From assembly GCA_946800325.1 (NCBI GenBank), contig OX326960.1, positions 38,035,629-38,099,628 of the forward strand: a stretch of DNA of 64,000 nt, given 5' to 3'. The translations under genes and the position numbers were made by a program. Origin of the DNA: Luzula sylvatica (lineage: Eukaryota; Streptophyta; Magnoliopsida; Poales; Juncaceae). Within the stretch, counting starts at the first letter, position 1. Each line of letters begins with the position of its first letter. Shown one piece after another: positions 11,357 to 24,463 of this stretch. The notes below the pieces were generated by a model, which saw nothing but the letters and a program-made list of their open reading frames with translations, made no database searches and was not told the origin of the DNA.

Positions 11357-12867
11357 TCAATTTTCGCTTATTCGAACTAAACTAGGCGGTTCATTTATGA
11401 CCCCATTTCCCCCACTTCGAGACCCGTATTCATTATCAGAAACAAAAACGCCATTAAATCGTAACGGTCTCAACGAACCCTCCTCAACCTGATCCATTTC
11501 CTTATAATAAAATTTATTTTCGACCACGTCATAAAAATCCCCCGTTCTAACTTCTTGCGCAAGCGAACAAAAACAACAACAAAGCCACTGAAAACAATCG
11601 CTCAAATCTGGTTTTCCAAAACAAAATTTACTTCCTGGCAAATTAAACCTTTTTCTCATTTGAATTCGCCAAAATCCTCCATAAAGTAACCCAAAAACGC
11701 ATAAAATAAAACCCGTTAAGCCGAGCCCGGTTCTCACGGACTCGTTATCGATATTCACGGCTGCGAGGTTGAAAATGAAAAACGGCGCGAAACAGAAAAG
11801 GACGAAAGTGAAAATGTGCACGTACATGTTGCCAAAACCGAGTCTTTCCAAGTTCCATCCCGACAGACAACAGGTACAGAATATCGACAGGTACGCTAAC
11901 GAAATATCGTCCCATAAATCGAATAAACTTCCTACCCATAATGGGTTCGGCTCTGGTACCAGTCTAGTACCAGTTTCCCTCGACATGAATGAATACCTGT
12001 TAAAATTTGAAATGTAAGGCCCTCGTTCATTAACTTCATTAAGTAAAATTAAAGTTCGCGAAAAAAAAAAACAAATATAAGATACCTCTTTTCATAAGTT
12101 CTTGTTTGGGGACTTAGCGTGTTGGGTTGGGACTCCAAATCCGTACCCGTTTCAGATTCATAATCTTTTCCAAGTGGGCTGAGAATATTATACAAACTCG
12201 CAAAAGCGGGTGCACAAATCGAAATCGAAACACAAATTCCAACCCAAATCGCAGGCCTTTTCGATCTACGGAACCCCAAATTAAGTCCACACAATGCATA
12301 TTGCGCAAAACAATTTATATGTAGCAAAACAATTACCACCATCATATGCTTTCGTTCGTTAGGTTTACCCGTGCCGTTTTTGCAATACGTGTTGCGAAGT
12401 CTTTGGATATCGTCTCCTCTCCACCGAATCAAAAGGACTAAATGGTGAAATCGCTTAGGGTGTTGGTACAAACACATTAGTGTGAATAACGCGTTTAATA
12501 TTTGATTATTAACTTCGAACCAAGTATCTCGTTGCGATTTTTTGGGTATCGCGTGGTTTAACATGCCAGTCAATACGAGAAAAAGAATCGCACCTGAAAT
12601 CCCCACACACACAATCCAAAGAAAAAGCACCATGTTCAACGGGTTTTTGATCCATTGTTTGTATTTGGTCCATAGAGTGGCCCAATCGATTTTCTTCATG
12701 TATGGTATGTGCAATTTTTCAGAGGGTTTTTGCGAATTTGAAGATGAGGATTGGAACGTATAAAGGGCAATCCTGTCATTTGAATTGGAATTGTTTCGTG
12801 TTGTTGTTGTCGGTTCGATTTCTTGAATCTCGGAAGTGAAATTCGTTTTTATGGATTTTGAAGACAT
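11357..12867 (-). CDS. PLAC8-family membrane protein, 2 exons, 473 aa
   Basis: Exon 1 (12867-12086) and exon 2 (11996-11357) join AG|G to give EKRYSFMSRE and a continuous 473-residue frame. The N-terminal half has a disordered Ser/Asn-rich start, a conserved HIPYMKKIDWATLW block and hydrophobic segments at about residues 80-102 and 180-230. The second half is the PLAC8 (Cys-rich) domain: LFDLWDDISLAYLSIFCTCC, GFGNMYVHIFTFVLFC, then NLPGSKFCFGKPDLSDC and CCCFCSLAQEVRTGD. Plant relatives are plasma-membrane proteins, some tied to cell size or metal transport. This long two-part type is less studied, so transport is only an inference. A 5'-UTR intron is possible, with an AG at 12869 directly before the ATG and a GT-type donor near 12957. 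Confidence 0.9.
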
Positions 12868-14023
12868 ACTGATCTAAAATGGTTTTGGAAATCTTCTATT
12901 CGATCTCGCTCTAAGCAATTAATAAAGAAAAAACGACCAATTTAAGAAAATTCAAACCTCATCATCTTCCAAAATCATGGTCATTTTGGTACTAGTAACA
13001 TGCATGTCAAGTGTTCGATGAAAAGTCCCTCCCAAAACCAAAAACACGGTTTACCAAGTAAACATAGAACGCCAAAGAAGAAAACTTGATCTTTGACCAA
13101 TCATACAGAATAATACCAAAAGAAATTCAACAATTGACACTTTCACGATTCTCTTCTCTTCTCTTCTGGCTCCTTCCCGCGCTTCCATTTTTCAACTCAA
13201 ACATCAACTCGGTATTGCGGGTCAAAATACAACACTTAAACAACCCGCCACACAGATGACAACATAAATAAATCCACAAGAAACATTATTAATGGAGGAG
13301 TGCACGTTTGTTTGTCCTTAGTTTTCAGTTTAAACTAGGATGTACTCGCTCCGTTTCGGGATAACATAAAATAAAAAATTTACCATGCGAAATCATTACT
13401 TTTCTTTTGTATTTTGTATTTTAGTAAATTATATAAAAGAATATTATGTTTTATTTTTGTTATAGAATTATGCATGCTATGTATTTTAAATTTTATAAGA
13501 AGTAGTTTTTATTTTGATAGTTGGGACTTGTGAGATTATCAAGAATTTTTGTTCATATTTTATTATAAATTTTATAATGATATACACAACTCATTATACT
13601 AATGTTATTATTATTTTAGTTTACCTAACAATATTATATGTACACTATAATTTCAAGAATAAGAATACATATTTTTTCAAATAGAGTTAGCTTGTTAATT
13701 CCCGTGTAAATAATTAAAAATAGAAAATATTATTTTATTATTTTTACGAATTAGAAATTCATGTTTTTTTTTTCATTTCTCCTTTCATGTGAGCACAATT
13801 ACATTTCTAGAATTATGTAAACATTATACAATAAATTTACTTTTATATATTAAATAAGTATTATTATGAGTTTCTTAGATATTAATATTATATTAAAATA
13901 TACTATGAATTTATTTATATATTGAAATAAGTATTAATATGAATTTATTTAGATATTAAAATACTATTAATATGAATTTATTATATATTCTTGGTACATG
14001 AATTTTATTTGTCCATTATTTTG
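12868..14023. other. intergenic, upstream of PLAC8 gene
   Basis: A ctcttctcttc pyrimidine tract near 13150-13168 may lie in the leader or promoter of the PLAC8 gene. The rest is AT-rich with repeated attaatatgaatttatt words at 13900-13990. Confidence 0.4.
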
Positions 14024-14560
14024 TCTCGTTACACGATTCACTACAAAAATTATGCAACACTAAATGTTGCTCGTCATTGTGACTCGTTACACAATTGACA
14101 GCAAAAAGATAAAACATAAAATAAAAAAGGACACACGTCATGTTGTTGTTCATTTGATATTATTACGACTCATTACACGATTGACTACAAAATTTATGCA
14201 ACACTAAATTTATTTATCATTGTTACTCGTTAAACGATTGGCTACAAAAATGAAGAGACATGAAATAAAAAAAAGGAGTCTGTTATTTTGTCTCGTTACA
14301 CGATTCACTACAAAAATTATGCAACACTAAATGTTGCCCATCATTGTGACTCGTTACACAATTGACAGCAAAAAGATAAAACATAAATTAAAAAAGGACA
14401 CACGTCATGTTGTTGTTCATTTGACATTATTATGACTCATTACACGGTTGACTACAAAATGTATGGAACGCTAAATTTATTTATCATTGTTACTCTTTAC
14501 ACGATTGATTACAAAAATGAAGAGACACGAAATATAAAAATGACATGTGTCAACATCTTG
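14024..14560. repeat. tandem duplication with a unit of about 263 bp
   Basis: gtctcgttacacgattcact starts a unit near 14025 and again near 14289. Both units run through gcaacactaaatgttg and acacacgtcatgttgttg to atgaagagaca. Each unit has two half-units based on ctcgttacacgattgactac, so it is a repeat within a repeat. The second copy diverges by roughly 5-10% by eye. Non-coding. Confidence 0.75.
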
Positions 14561-14688
14561 TTCATTTGGATATTTTTAGTATAATAGTATAATATAGTAT
14601 AATAAGAGCACTGATATACCCCTTATCCTCTCCCCACGCGACATAAGATTTAACACCGTCAAAATTAACATCTTAATTCATAATTTAA

Positions 14689-16250
14689 CTAGCTTTATCC
14701 CCGCGCAATTGCGCGGGATGTTTTTTATATAATTATTTAAATAGAATTAACGCGCATGCGTTTGAACTAAATTAATCTAATCACGACATATTTGCAAATA
14801 TCATGATGTCAATAGATGTATGAGGTTCACGAAATTAGTCTATCACGAATATTATTTTCTAATATAATTTGTATAAATAGCATTTGCTCATGTGTTTCTA
14901 AATTCGATTAATATAATCAGGACATATTCACAAATTTTAATATGTATGTAAAATAGGAAACAAAGACCAAATGTAAAATAAGAAAAAATGTAAAAAAAAA
15001 AACGAAATGTAAATAAAAAGGACCAAAATGTAGATTAAAACTAAAAATAACCAACATATAAATAAAAATGACCGAAATATAAATTAAAATGTAAAAAATT
15101 ACTGAAATGTAAATAAAAAGGACCAAAATGTTAATAAAAAGGACCAAAATATAAACTTAAATTAAAAAGGACCAAAATGTAAACTCAAAAATATAAAAAA
15201 GGACCGAAATGTAAATAAGAGAGGATCAAAATATAAATAAAAAGGACCAAAACGTAATTTTTTAAACTAAAAAGGACCAAAATGTAAATAAAAAGGACCG
15301 AAATATAATTTTTTAAACTAAAAAGGACTAAAATATAAATTTAAAAATATTTTGTTTACAAAAAAGCCCTTGATGACGTGGCCTCATGTATGAGCTCCAT
15401 TTCTTCCAACTTTACACATAAGTACACAAATTTTAATATGTATGTAAAATAGGAAACAAAGACCAAATGTAAAATAAGAAAAAATGATCAAAATGTAAAA
15501 AAAAAAACCGAAATGTAAATAAAAAGAACCAAAATGTAGATTAAAACTAAAAATGACCAACATATAAATAAAAAGGACCGAAATATAAATTAAAATGTAA
15601 AAAAGAACTAAAATGTAAATAAAAAAGGACCAAAATGTTAATAAAAAGGACCAAAATATAAACTTAAATTAAAAAGGACCAAAATATAAATAAAAAGGAC
15701 CAAAATGAAAATTCAAAATTGTAAAAAAGGACCGAAATGTAAATAAGAGAGGATCAAAATATAAATAAAAAGGACCAAAATGTAAATTTTTAAACTAAAA
15801 AGGACCAAAATGTAAATAAAAAGGAACGAAATGTAATTTTTAAACTAAAAAGGACCAAAATGTAAATTTAAAAATATTTTTTTTAAAAAAAAACCCTTGA
15901 TGACGTGGCCTCATGTATGAGCTCCATTTCTTCCAACTTTATACATGTAAATAAAAAAAGACCAAAATATAAATTTAAATTAAAAAGGACCAAAATATAA
16001 ATAAAAAAGACCAACATATAAATAAAAAGGACCGAAATATAAATTAAAATGTAAAAAATGACTGAAATATAAATAAAAAGGACCAAAATGTTAATAAAAA
16101 GAACCAAAATATAAACTTAAAATAAAAAGGACCAAAATATAAATAAAAAATGACCAAAATGTAAATTTAAAAATATTTTTTTTACAAAAATACCCTTAAT
16201 GACGTGGCCTCATGTATGAGCTCCATTTCTTCCAACTTTATACGTAAGTA
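14689..16250 (-). mobile_element. Helitron-like element with a 3' hairpin end
   Basis: Read on the minus strand, an 18-bp perfect palindrome (CCCGCGCAATTGCGCGGG, 14700-14717) is followed by gataaag and CTAG, then T. That is a hairpin plus CTRR 3' terminus as in Helitrons. The next 250 bp are similar to 45.9-46.1 kb. The 5' TC end was not located, so the right limit is approximate. No Rep/helicase coding is present. Confidence 0.5.
14931..16245. repeat. minisatellite of about 20-bp aaaaaggaccaaaatgtaaat units in three higher-order blocks
   Basis: Dozens of degenerate units (aaaaggacc(a/g)aaat(g/a)taaat) form three blocks. Each block closes with the same unrelated segment, gatgacgtggcctcatgtat then gagctccatttcttccaact, at about 15373-15415, 15900-15943 and 16200-16243. 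The first two blocks also share the opener aatatgtatgtaaaatagga at 14939 and 15435, a higher-order period of about 495 bp. Non-coding. Confidence 0.85.
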
Positions 16251-16526
16251 TAAGTATAATTGTATTATCTTATGATTGAACATATAATTAAGATTTTAAA
16301 TCATTAATTAAGATATTAATTTTGAAATCTTATGTGACACATCAAGAGTGGGGAAGGAGGATGAGGGGTATGTGGAACATTTTTCTTTAAATAAATATAT
16401 AAAAACAACCAATAAGCTAAACTAATATAAATATCACAAAAATCACATCCTCTCACTCAAAATATTTTTTTTTTTCTCGCCAAAGTTATAAATCGCATAG
16501 ATATTAAATATGAAAACAAATAAAAA

Positions 16527-19500
16527 CTAAAAAGGAGTTTGGCACAAGGGACAAGTGGACTTGTGAGACGTAGAGAACCACTTGTACATACACGCAGAAT
16601 GAAACTTATGTTTGCACGTTTTGCACGCCAATCTAGGAAGGCTATGATTGGCCGTGTGGATAATGCTGTAACAAATCGGACACTCTTCCACTCCTTCGAA
16701 TTCCTTGTCGAAATTCGCCTTCCATATTTGTATCGCCTCCGCTAACGCCCCATTCTAATAAAAAATAAATAATAATATTTAACTTTTTTCGCAATTTTTA
16801 ATTTTTAATTTCACAAGGGTATTTTAGTAATTTAGAAACCTGATTGCGAATGAAGGCAGTCAAGGAAAGTAGCCATTTCCTTTGTTTGACTTCGCTGATT
16901 CCCAAACTCCTGGTACACTCCACCTCGGCATGTCTTAACGGGTACGAAACGGGTAAACGGATTACCAGATCCATGCCCGTTTCCTCCTTTTTATACGTCG
17001 CCACGATCTCGTTCACCGATCTGCTCACCGATACCGAGAAATTCTCGTCTGTTATCACACTTTCCTTAACCTACACATTCATGTGAAAATTATTAATTAC
17101 GCTTCGTTTTTCAAAAATACCCGTGTATTTTATTAAATTCGTACCTGAGACAACTCGTCAGAGAGGAGAGGAGGGCTGCACCAAGTCTTGGTAAACGATT
17201 CGATAGCGAGAGACAAAGAGCGGTCTCTCAATCCAGTGTACCAGTTTCGAACAAAGGAAGGTAATAGATGTACCATCGTACCGTACAACCCTCCTGCTAA
17301 GGCTGCCACTTGTTCGCTTCCCATTGGCCAGAGAGATTCAACGTAGAGCAACAAGGACGAGTTGAGTATCGCGTGTTTCGAAGCTCTCGCGGCATTTAAT
17401 GCTTCCGGTACGAGATTTTCGGTGTCTTTCTTTTTCGTACTGGTCGTACCGGTATTGAGAGGTATGTGTTGGAATATAATGGAGAGGAATTCTGGACTTA
17501 TTTTGTCTTGTATGAATTGGATTATTTGTTGCCTTGTTGGCGACGAAATTGGTAATGATTGTAAATGCGTTAGTAATAGCGCCCATGCAATAAACACATT
17601 CACCTAATAAATAAATAAATATATAAATTATTAGTAGTTATTTACTAAATAAATGCGAATTTTTTATGATCTTACCCTATCTTGAGATAATAATTCGGTT
17701 TCGACGAGATCCTCAGGCGAAATTTGAATCAATTTTGAAATCTCATCTCTCAAATTCAAATCTGAATCATCGTCTTCGACGTTCTCTTTAACGATTGAAA
17801 TTGCGCGAACCGGTTCTGAAGCCAGTAAATTATAGGCGGAAAATTGCAAATAATTAACAGGATTAGACGCGAATAAAAGCGCGTACAATGCGCTAACACA
17901 ATCTTTGCTGAGTCCCCATAAACCCATCGATTCCACCGCTGAGTTCCTAACCTCGGAATTCGAGTTATTTACGAACCACGCCACTAGTCCCCAAAATTGG
18001 AGATTTAAATGTCGGTTTGACGAGACTAGTAACGAAGCCTCTGGGTTTAACGAGCTGGCGATCGCTTCTGACGAGCCACTCGCGAAAAATATTCTCAGAA
18101 TATTCCCCGTTATTCTCTCCTTCGTTTCCACTTGCAATTTATCCTTGATTTCATCATGTTGGGTCACGAAACAAAGCGTCATTAAAGCGACGTTTGTGGT
18201 TTCGATTGTGGTTTTATCAAAATTTTGAATTGTCGATTCGATTTTTTCGAAATTCGAATTCGAAACTTCAGTTTCGATACTTTCCGTGGTTTCTTCGAAC
18301 AACAAAACGCACAATTCGATCCATTTGTTTAATCTGGTAAATATGACTCTCCAATCATTTTCTTCGAGTTCGGCCCAACAATACACTACTAAAATCGCGA
18401 TTAATTTTGATTCGGTTATTTGCAAAAGATTCGGAGAAATAAAGCCCATTTCGTTTCGTTGGAATTTTCGAAATAAGATTATTAATTGAGATTTTTCTTC
18501 GTGGGTAATTTCTCTCGCTTGTTTTACTCTGAATATTCCATTTCCTTCGATTATTGTTAATGGGTAACAAGAGAGAGAAACTTGGATCCAATCTTCAAAC
18601 TCTGTCAAATTAACAAAATTATTAACAATAAAAATAATATGTACGAGAAAAGACGAAAAGAATTAAATATTTATTTAGTAATTTACCTTTTTTTGATGAT
18701 TGGTCTGAGAAAGAAGAAATACAATTCTGAAACCACCCCAATATACTATTATGAATGATCTCATTATTATTTTCTTGATCTAAGTTTTCATAAATAGGTT
18801 GAATAATAGAGCTCATAATAAAAGGAAGAACCCTTAAACAAGCCTTATTATTATTATCAACCATATTAATCACACAATCAAAAATTATATGAGCATCATG
18901 GTTTCTTTGGTCATTATATCTCGCGCATAAAATAATTAACACGGAAATTAAAGCGCGCAAAAAAGGTTCAAGAATGGTATCCACTTCGTAATCGGAAGGA
19001 CACCACGAGTTGAAAAGGATCCAATTGGTGTTAACAGGTTCGTTTGAAACCACTCCGTTAAGCAATATTTTCGCAATGGAGGGTAAAATGGACATTTGTG
19101 TTTTAGTGTGCTCGATTAAAGACGGTATGAATGAAGTTTGGGCAGTACAGTTTTTCCATTTCCATGTGCAGAGCATTTCGGCTGCTAGCCAATCTCTCGA
19201 GGGCACTTTCGTAATTTCACCAGCAAATATTTTGTTGAAACCGAGTCGCGAAATTAACATGTCGATGAATGCAATCATGTTTTCGTGTTTAATTCTCTGC
19301 ATTATTATTACACGTATAAAAAGAAACAAGTTAGTTAGTTCGTCGATTTTAAAATATTTAAATAATATAATAATATTAAGATAGTAGTATACTTACATTA
19401 TTATCATCATTATTAATGTTTTCAATATTTGATTGGACCCAAATAGGCCAAGTGGCGAGAGACTTTTCTTCGGCTAATAATCGGTCCAACAAATTCTGAA

Positions 19501-22500
19501 TTTCCAACTCGTTTCGACACAAAAACGTAACCAAATCCATCGCCCAATCAGAAACCTTTTCGAAGCCTACTTCTTCACTCGCCTCGAAAACCGCAAATCT
19601 CACAACCGCAACCAAAACACTCGTCACGTCAGCTCTGACGCTCGCATCCAAAGCAGACCAGAAATCCGTACCGACACCTCGAACGAAATCATGTACCGGT
19701 TCGTAAGTCTCTTCGTGAATTTCGTACTCCCATGTTAGCGAAAACAAAGCCGCGAAAATAGGAGGGACTAAAGTGAAAGAATGGATACTTTTGTGTATCA
19801 CGTCGAAAGCGAAACGAGAATTTTCGAACGAGTAATTCGTGTCTAATGGAGGAGAAGGGATGAGATTGGTGTATACGAACCGAGTCCATCTAGAATTTGA
19901 TTTAGCAAGTGGGGATACAAGTTTCTTCAAAATCGCATCTTGCACGGCTTTTAAAGCGGGTTGAGAAACAAAGCAGGTTTCGTCTTCTTCGACAGAGCCT
20001 CCAATTGCAGCACTGCAAAAAATATATAGATATACATTAATATATTTGCATATATATTATATTGTCTCCCATAAATTAATTTCATACCATAAGAAATTTG
20101 AATAAGACGATTTGGATAAAGGACTAATCGCAACTTCAATTGCAGCACAATCTAACAATTCATGAGACCAATCTGAAATTTTCAAACCATTAATTTTCAA
20201 GTTTCCAATTTTGCCCACGCCAGTTCGAATTTGCTCTCTGATTTTCTCTAGAAGAAGCGCAAGGATTTCGAACCAGTCAAACTTGTCAGACTCGGACGTT
20301 TGACTTTTGGTCAAATGAGTGAGAATCGAAGACCATTGATCGAAGAAGGATTCGTCTTGCATTAAACTGATTAATAAATCGAGTTTTGTGTTCATCGTGA
20401 GGGCATTTTGGGTATTTCCATTTAAACACCAAGGGACAAAATCGTCTTTAAATGTTAGAAAAAATTGCTCTGAGAATAACGCTAGTGGTCCGAATGTATT
20501 CGCCAAGATTGATAATAGTTTGATAAGATCTCCATTATCCTGCAAAAGACAAGGGCGTTTTAGTATATTTCCACCAAGTGCAATTTCGTAAATTTTTAAG
20601 AGGTTAAAGAGATTACTATGGATTTGATCGTTGGAAAAGAATCTTTAACAAAAGGTCTGGCTAAAGAATCTATCGGCCAAGATTGGTCCTTGCAAAGATC
20701 AAGATCGCTGATTAAAACGAAAAAATTTGAAATTTGGTCCATTTGTTCGTGAAATTTGTTCGTGTCTTCGAATTTTTCGATTATATTCATGCAATCTTTG
20801 TTGAACGAGGAACAAAATGAATTGAATAAGCTCTTGTCCTCGAAAGTATATAGCTTTGACAATATTTCAATGATACATTTACCAAGTTGCATGAGATAAT
20901 TACTCGAATATTTCATGATTTGATCTTGCTTATTATTATTATTTATTTCGTCCCATAAAATATAATTATGCCAAAGGAGATTTATGAGAATTTCATCGGT
21001 GATTTTCTGACAAATATTGCTCGAATTACCTTCAACAGAATATCTGAAACACAAAAGAAAAAATGTTAAAATTTATCAAAAAAGTAAACTTAAAAAAATT
21101 AATTTCAATATCAATTATTACCTCTCAGAATTATGCAAAACTGAAAGATAACATTCTTTAAACGAATCGAAAAAGAGAATATTCTCCTGATTCGAAGATC
21201 TCACAAGATTCCTCCCAGCCCAAAAATTCCTAAAAAAATCCAAAACGAATCTCTCCACATCCACGGCCTTAATGGGTACAGATTCCAAGAACCGAACCAG
21301 AACCGTGTATGTAACGCTCCGAGACCCGTTTGACCCATTTCGCAAAAAGCTATAGAGTTTATTCAACACGGACTTCTCAACGTTGCAGTTTGACTTCGAC
21401 CAACTTTCTGGAAACTTCTTGGAGAAAGTGATAACCATCTCCAACATGGGTCCGTGACAAACCGAATCTTTCTCTTGAAACGAACCGAGAATTATGGGCG
21501 AAATTGTTTTCAAATTCGATTCGGTAAATACTTGAGGAATTTGGTTCGCGTAACTCGTCAGAAGAGAATACGTAGCGGATCGAATCGTCGCGAATTTCGA
21601 TTTGAAAAAATTGAGGAAGCATTTATGCGTCGAAAATATAGTTTCGGCCGAAGATATAATTACGGTTCTAATTTTTGATTCTTGATTTAATTTAACGCCT
21701 AATATAATGTCTATGAGCGTAGCTATTGCAAGCAACGACGAAGAAATTATCTGAAAAAAATATTATTATTTATTATAATAAAATAAAATTATTTTTTTTT
21801 ATTTCAGTACGCGTTGATGCATATCTTCGAGTTCGTCTAGAGGGGTAGATTTATCGGAGAGAGATTGAGGAGTGAGATTCAAATTTTCGTCGAGATAAAA
21901 AAATATTTCTTTTGCACAAAGCATTAACGCGTCTAATCTTTTCTCCGATTGTGGAAATGCAGCCTTAAATAAATAAATAAAAATAAATATTAAATATGCT
22001 GAATTTACAGCGAATAAAATAGTGAACTAATAAGATCGAAATAACCTCGAAGGAATTTCGAGCGGTTTGAGAAACTTCGGGAGTTGGATCGAATTGTGAG
22101 AACCACCATGGACCCATTAATGTTTTTAAATGTGGAGCTAATCCTCTCCTAAAATATTATTATTATTTTTTTAGAAATTTATTAAAAAAATTATGAGGTT
22201 TAGTAAATAATATATGTACTTGATGGAAGTGACTAAAGCGGTCATGGTTTCGTGAGTGGCACGACGAACTTCTCGATTATAGTCTTGTAATAATCTTTTA
22301 TACTCAAATGCCTGAAAAATAGGGTATGAAATTAAAATATAAGATGGATATAAAATGTACTTCATGTTTTGTGTTAATTAAAATTTGAAATTACCCAAAG
22401 TGGAACTATATAAACAATCTCTTCGCCAGATTTCTCCTTGAATAGTTGAGATAGTGAAGCCAATGCTTTGAGCTAGTTAATGAAAAAAGATTACCAAATA

Positions 22501-23209
22501 TATATGTAAACAAACAATGAAATTATATAAAGAAGAATATTTAATTATTTATTGATTACCTTTGTTGTGGGATCTTTGCGACCAAGCCTCTTTATATGCT
22601 GTGCAACCTCACTACCTATATCCTTTTATCAAAAAAATATAATAAAATAAGAATTGGAATTTGAATTCCCTGATTTTGGGATACCATGAAGAAAATAGTT
22701 AGTTAGAACTCCCATTACTCCAATTGAAATTCTACAAGTCATTTTTGTTAAATTAGGGGACACGAAACTTGCCAATCCACATAATTTTCTCCAATAATAT
22801 AGAGATTTGCAACAAATTCAATTTAATAATGTTGTTACGAACCAACTCAGTAAATTGAGTACCATGAACAAGTCATCGTGAATAAATTTTAGTACCATCA
22901 AAATTTCGAAAATGAAAGACAAATACCGAAACTGGAGATGATTCTTCAGCTGAAATAGTCGAAGAAGAAGTCGAAACCGAGGGCTCGATCTTAGAGCTAC
23001 CAAGGTATCCACCAAATCCAACACTCGGAGCTCCAGTTGGCAATAACGAAGCCGCCATACTGAGAAATCCAGCACACGATCAATTTCAGAAAGAAATATC
23101 AATACGATGAAAATCAGTATTAAAAAAAAAGAGTGAATTGACCATGATGATACCTGCTACTCGACGGCCGATTCTTACTCCGCGCACCATCTCCCTTTTG
23201 CTTCCCCAT
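16527..23209 (-). CDS. LTN1: E3 ubiquitin-protein ligase listerin, 16 exons, 1751 aa
   Basis: Listerin binds 60S subunits with stalled nascent chains and ubiquitinates them (ribosome-associated quality control, cytosol). Exons: 23209-23154, 23059-22927, 22622-22560, 22472-22395, 22311-22220, 22148-22046, 21963-21811, 21750-21122, 21043-20617, 20539-20088, 20012-19397, 19296-18687, 18601-17676, 17603-17145, 17070-16840, 16754-16527. All joins are GT-AG and in frame. The N-terminus begins [18 protein letters not shown] and continues [18 protein letters not shown], the conserved plant start. A long HEAT/ARM-like middle follows. The C-terminus carries the RWD-like region (exon 15) and a C4HC3 RING in exon 16, from [14 protein letters not shown] to [12 protein letters not shown] at the very end, with all zinc ligands present. 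The length is close to human (about 1,770) and a little under Arabidopsis. A GAA repeat lies in the probable 5' UTR. Confidence 0.95.
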
Positions 23210-23262
23210 TATGCCTTTCCTAGCCTCTCTTTGCCTTCAAGAAAAACCCTAGAACGGAGCTT

Positions 23263-23294
23263 GGAAGAAGAAGAAGAAGAAGAAGAAGAAGAAA
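23263..23294. repeat. (GAA)n microsatellite in probable LTN1 leader
   Basis: About ten GAA triplets (CTT on the transcribed strand) lie some 55-85 bp before the LTN1 ATG, so probably in its 5' UTR or core promoter. CT-rich leaders are common in plants. Confidence 0.85.
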
Positions 23295-23557
23295 AAGGAA
23301 AGTGAAGCCAAAGTCGGCAATTGGGGAGTCCACTAGTCAGTGAGATGATTGGGTCGGTGGGATCCGCAAGTAAGAATACGGCGGCAACAATTGTTTTGGG
23401 CTGGGTTGTAATTTGGACTTTTATTTGGGCTGGGAACATAAGAACCGGGAAATGAAATCTTGTGTTTTTACAGAACTCGAGAAATAGAATCTTGCTTCCA
23501 AACCCATGAAATGCAAAATAATACATCACAGATGTTTAAATGGAATATCAATGCAAT

Positions 23558-24073
23558 TAGAGCCGGCACCGAATCCGAAAAATCGACCCGAGTAACCTGA
23601 AGCCCGATCCGACTTGACTAAATATAATTTAAAAAAATCGAACAATCCCACCCGGTCCGACCGGCACTAAATAACCCGAACCCGAAATTAGATGTTTTAT
23701 ATGGTATTCGAACTTGACCCGATCAGAAACCGAGTCACCGATCCGAATATAACCCGAATTTAGTGGTTGATTCAAATTTTATAGTTTGGAATTTTAGTTA
23801 TTATTTTTGTCCGAAACTGAAATCAATTTAAACTCGTTAACCCGACATAATCCGAACCCGAAGAATCTGATCCGAACACTTAATTTAACCCGAAAAGAAC
23901 TCGGTCAAAATAAAATCCGAACACAACCCGACCCGATCCGAGTTAAGTTTACTCGAAAATAACCGGACATAAAAGTGATCCGAACCCGAAAATACTCACC
24001 TGGACATAAAAGTGACCCGAACCCGAAAATACCCACCTGATTATGGCCCGACCCACCCGATTTGCCACCTCTA
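23558..24073. mobile_element. degenerate hAT-like non-autonomous element
   Basis: The left end is tagagccggcaccgaatccg and the right end reversed is tagaggtggcaaatcgggtg. The interior is made of short gacccgaacccgaaa words. Flanking 8-mers aatgcaat and tacacaat agree at 5 of 8, so the duplication is weak. It lies upstream of LTN1 and downstream of the Rab gene. Confidence 0.45.
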
Positions 24074-24463
24074 TACACAATGTGATATATTATTACAAAA
24101 TTTTCAAAAATATTCTCTTTTCTGTTCAAATCTAAAAACAACCATAATATATTGAAATACATTCGCAAATAAAATAATTGATGCCAAAACTATCAATTTT
24201 CTAAAAAGGACGAATTAAAAATTAAAAATATAAGCATAGCAAGATAATAATAAAATCTAAAACAATTTCTCTTCAAATTCACTGATTTCTTTATGTTCTA
24301 ATTTAAATGTAATTACAGGAAATAAATTATCAGCTACTAAAAACAACACAAAAAAACATGCAATGTGCTGAAATAATTAGTTTTTTTTTTTTTTTTTTTG
24401 CAAATTTCGCCTTTTTTTCCTTTCTCTTAACTCCTTTCTTTATATACCTTTTCACTAATGTTG

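Larger units (their letters stand above)
14605..16372. mobile_element. long-TIR MITE split by a Helitron-like insertion
   Basis: The outer left end (ataccccttatcctctcccc, cataagattt, caaaattaacatcttaatt) matches the reverse complement of 16260-16372 (atacccctcatcctcc, cataagatttcaaaattaat, atcttaatt). The inverted repeat is roughly 70-80 bp with gaps. The target duplication is not clear. The interior is the separate repeat nest described below. Confidence 0.5.
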
